Positions 5,693 through 7,492 of a stretch of DNA of 7,492 nt are shown piece by piece. Position numbers and translations under genes: made by a program. A model generated the notes under the pieces. That model searched no databases. It had not been told where the DNA came from and saw nothing but the letters and a program-made list of their open reading frames with translations. Source of the DNA: Betaproteobacteria bacterium (GTDB lineage: Bacteria > Pseudomonadota > Gammaproteobacteria > Burkholderiales > UBA9220); contig DOVS01000332.1 of assembly GCA_003519965.1 (NCBI GenBank), forward strand, positions 1 through 7,492, in the 5' to 3' direction. Each line of letters opens with the position of its first letter. Position 1 is the first letter of the stretch.

Positions 5693-7021
5693 ATGGCTGT
5701 CCGTGAAGGTAATTTAGAGCCCCCAAAACGTCGCCCTATCGCCTGGAAGGCGGCGGAGTTCTACGACGAAGAGGCGCTCTTCAAGGAGCTGGAGCGCGTC
5801 TACGATGTTTGCCATGGCTGCCGCCGTTGCTTCAATCTTTGCCGGGCGTTTCCTACCTTGTTCGACGCTATCGACGAGGGAGAAACGGGGGAATTGGACG
5901 GAGTCGGCCGGCCGGTGTACTGGGCGGTGATCGATCAGTGCTACCTGTGCGATATGTGCTTTATGACGAAATGCCCTTACGTTCCGCCGCATGAATTGAA
6001 CGTGGATTTTCCCCATCTCATGCTGCGCGCTAAGGCGATTAAGTTCAGGCGTGGAGACATTACCTTCCGAGATCGTTTGCTGTCTAGCACCGACGCACTG
6101 GGTAAGCTGGCTAGTATTCCGGTGGTGGCGCAGACGGTCAACGCCGTCAATCATACGCCAGCGCTTCGCAAGGTAATGGATGCGGTGCTCGGCATTCACC
6201 AGCAGCGCGAACTTCCCGATTATCAGAGCGCGACCTTGCGTAAAACCGCCGCGCCGCGCGACGATTTCCCGGTGAGAGACGGTGCACATACGCCAGGAAA
6301 GGCGGCGCTCTACGCGACGTGCTATATCAATTACAATGAGCCAGGTATCGGCCGCGATTTGCTGAAAATCCTAGCGCACAACGAAATTCCCACGCGTCTG
6401 GTGGAAAAGGAAGCGTGCTGCGGTATGCCGAAGCTGGAGCTGGGCGACTTGGATGGCGTGGCGCGGCTCAAGGCAATCAATATTCCCGTACTTGCTCAAT
6501 TCGCCCGGGACGGCTACGCCATACTCACTGCGATTCCGTCGTGCACCTTGATGTTCAAGCAGGAGCTGCCGCTGTTGTTTCCCGATGACGAAGCGGTGCG
6601 GCAGGTGGCGGACGCCTTTTTCGACCCGTTCGAATATCTCGTGCTGCGTCACCGGGACGGATTGCTCAATACCGCCTTTAAGCATGCCTTGGGTCATGTC
6701 GCGTATCACGCGCCTTGCCACCTGCGGGTGCAGAATATGGGATTGAAAACGCGCGAGCTGCTGCAATTGGCGCCCGATACCCGGGTGACTACTGTCGAGC
6801 GTTGCTCGGGACATGACGGCACCTGGGGGGTGAAAAGCGAATTTTTTGATTCGTCGATGAAAATCGGTCAGCCGGTATTCCGGCAAATGGCGAACGGCGC
6901 CCCCGACTATCTGAGTTCGGATTGCCCCATCGCCAGCCGTCATATCGCACAAGGCATCGGTGCGGAGGCGGCGCAAAAACAGCACCCACTGACGTTAATC
7001 CGTATGGCTTATGGCTTATAA
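5693..7021 (+). CDS. GlpC/HdrD-like Fe-S protein with two CCG domains
   Basis: A 442-residue, apparently soluble iron-sulfur electron-transfer protein of the group that includes GlpC and the HdrD/heterodisulfide-reductase subunits. A dicluster ferredoxin module binds two [4Fe-4S] clusters: C40, C43, C46, C50 (CHGCRRCFNLC) and C83, C86, C89, C94 (CYLCDMCFMTKC). Two cysteine-rich (CCG) domains follow. The first, about 205-300, has C210, C242-C243-G244 and C284. The second, about 335-425, has C342, CSGHDG at 371-376 and C411; the usual double cysteine is here C371-S372. No flavin site, transmembrane helix or quinone-site partner is visible. Family knowledge suggests thiol/disulfide or quinone-linked electron transfer. 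Next to a rubrerythrin lacking rubredoxin, a role as its electron donor is likely but inferred. AAGGAG at 5681-5686 is 6 nt before the ATG. It is not glpC in the strict sense, since glpA and glpB are absent. Confidence 0.88.
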   Translation: MAVREGNLEPPKRRPIAWKAAEFYDEEALFKELERVYDVCHGCRRCFNLCRAFPTLFDAIDEGETGELDGVGRPVYWAVIDQCYLCDMCFMTKCPYVPPHELNVDFPHLMLRAKAIKFRRGDITFRDRLLSSTDALGKLASIPVVAQTVNAVNHTPALRKVMDAVLGIHQQRELPDYQSATLRKTAAPRDDFPVRDGAHTPGKAALYATCYINYNEPGIGRDLLKILAHNEIPTRLVEKEACCGMPKLELGDLDGVARLKAINIPVLAQFARDGYAILTAIPSCTLMFKQELPLLFPDDEAVRQVADAFFDPFEYLVLRHRDGLLNTAFKHALGHVAYHAPCHLRVQNMGLKTRELLQLAPDTRVTTVERCSGHDGTWGVKSEFFDSSMKIGQPVFRQMANGAPDYLSSDCPIASRHIAQGIGAEAAQKQHPLTLIRMAYGL

Positions 7022-7042
7022 GTGTTGAGAGGAAATTCTCCC

Positions 7043-7492
7043 GTGGCTAAAATCACCGCCGACAGTTTGATGACGCTCGAGGCCTACGCCAAAGCGCGTC
7101 CCGGTTTCCGCGCCCAAGTCATGGCGCATAAAAAAATGCGTCGAGTACCGCTGGGGGAGCATGTGACGCTGTTCTTCGAGGACGAACTCACCATGCGCTA
7201 CCAAGTCCAGGAAATGCTGCGCGTGGAACGGATTTTCGAGATGGACGGCATCGAGGAGGAGCTGGCCACCTACAATCCGCTGATTCCCGATGGGACTAAC
7301 TGGAAGGCGACGTTGATGATCGAGTATGCGGATCCGGCGGAGCGGGCGCATAGGCTGGCGAGTTTAACCGATATCGAAAATAGGGTGTGGATTCAGGCGG
7401 CTGGCTGCGACCGGGTATTCGCCATCGCCGATGAAGACATGGTGCGCGGTACCGACGAAAAGACGTCGGCGGTGCATTTTCTGCGTTTTGAA
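7043..7492 (+). CDS. DUF3501 protein, 3' end cut by window
   Basis: A GTG-started frame, GAGAGGA 9 nt upstream (7027-7033), open for 150 codons to the window edge without a stop. It begins 21 nt after the Fe-S gene, so it is the third gene of the rubrerythrin operon. The product begins MAKITADSLMTLEAYAKARP and contains HKKMRRVPLGEHVTLFFED (29-47), MRYQVQEMLRVERIF and YNPLIPDGTNWKATLMIEY, the pattern I recall for DUF3501, a family of about 190-200 residues with no known activity. About 45 residues should remain beyond the edge. The sequence is acidic, without cysteine motifs (one Cys near residue 122), signal peptide or membrane segment. Its regular place beside rubrerythrin and the CCG Fe-S protein suggests an accessory role in the same redox pathway, but no function is established. 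Confidence 0.85.
   Translation, partial: MAKITADSLMTLEAYAKARPGFRAQVMAHKKMRRVPLGEHVTLFFEDELTMRYQVQEMLRVERIFEMDGIEEELATYNPLIPDGTNWKATLMIEYADPAERAHRLASLTDIENRVWIQAAGCDRVFAIADEDMVRGTDEKTSAVHFLRFE

Noticed and set aside
5714..6289. 191-codon minus-strand frame opposite the Fe-S protein gene
   Set aside because: The plus strand carries every cluster cysteine and a good Shine-Dalgarno; the antisense product shows no family pattern.
7016..7351. 111-codon minus-strand frame at the right end
   Set aside because: It is the antisense of the DUF3501 gene, which is open to the window edge on the plus strand and sits in operon position.

Overview
The window is GC-rich proteobacterial chromosome, most likely from a betaproteobacterium. 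The ProRS is the bacterial type, 577 residues long and very close to the E. coli form. RppH, a small DUF3149-like membrane peptide and a rubrerythrin / Fe-S protein / DUF3501 cluster fit that assignment, but I place the organism by gene style only and cannot give a genus. There are no rRNA or tRNA genes, CRISPR arrays, insertion sequences or phage genes.

Left part (1-2581). The DNA-binding end of a NarL/FixJ-family response regulator runs in from the left edge on the plus strand. Facing it on the minus strand are proS (prolyl-tRNA synthetase) and, downstream and overlapping it by 34 bp, a small exported SLT-type lytic transglycosylase. The two minus-strand genes look like one transcription unit.

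Middle (2582-4288). A spermidine-synthase-like protein diverges from proS on the plus strand and is followed by rppH, the Nudix hydrolase that removes the 5' pyrophosphate from mRNAs. A perfect 16-bp inverted repeat overlaps the end of rppH. Converging on it from the minus strand is a 40-residue single-pass membrane peptide (4116-4238) with its own Shine-Dalgarno and extended -10.

4289-5048 is about 760 bp in which I recognise no gene; two open frames there have no convincing starts or family features.

Right part (5049-7492). A plus-strand operon encodes a rubrerythrin without a rubredoxin domain, a GlpC/HdrD-like two-cluster Fe-S protein with two cysteine-rich (CCG) domains, and a DUF3501 protein cut by the window end. 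The likely logic is peroxide defence: the rubrerythrin di-iron site reduces H2O2, and the Fe-S protein may replace the missing rubredoxin as electron donor. The striking regulatory element is a perfect 39-bp palindrome (5084-5122) placed at the predicted start of transcription. Its core resembles Fur-superfamily (PerR/Irr) boxes. It is the best candidate in the window for something undescribed.
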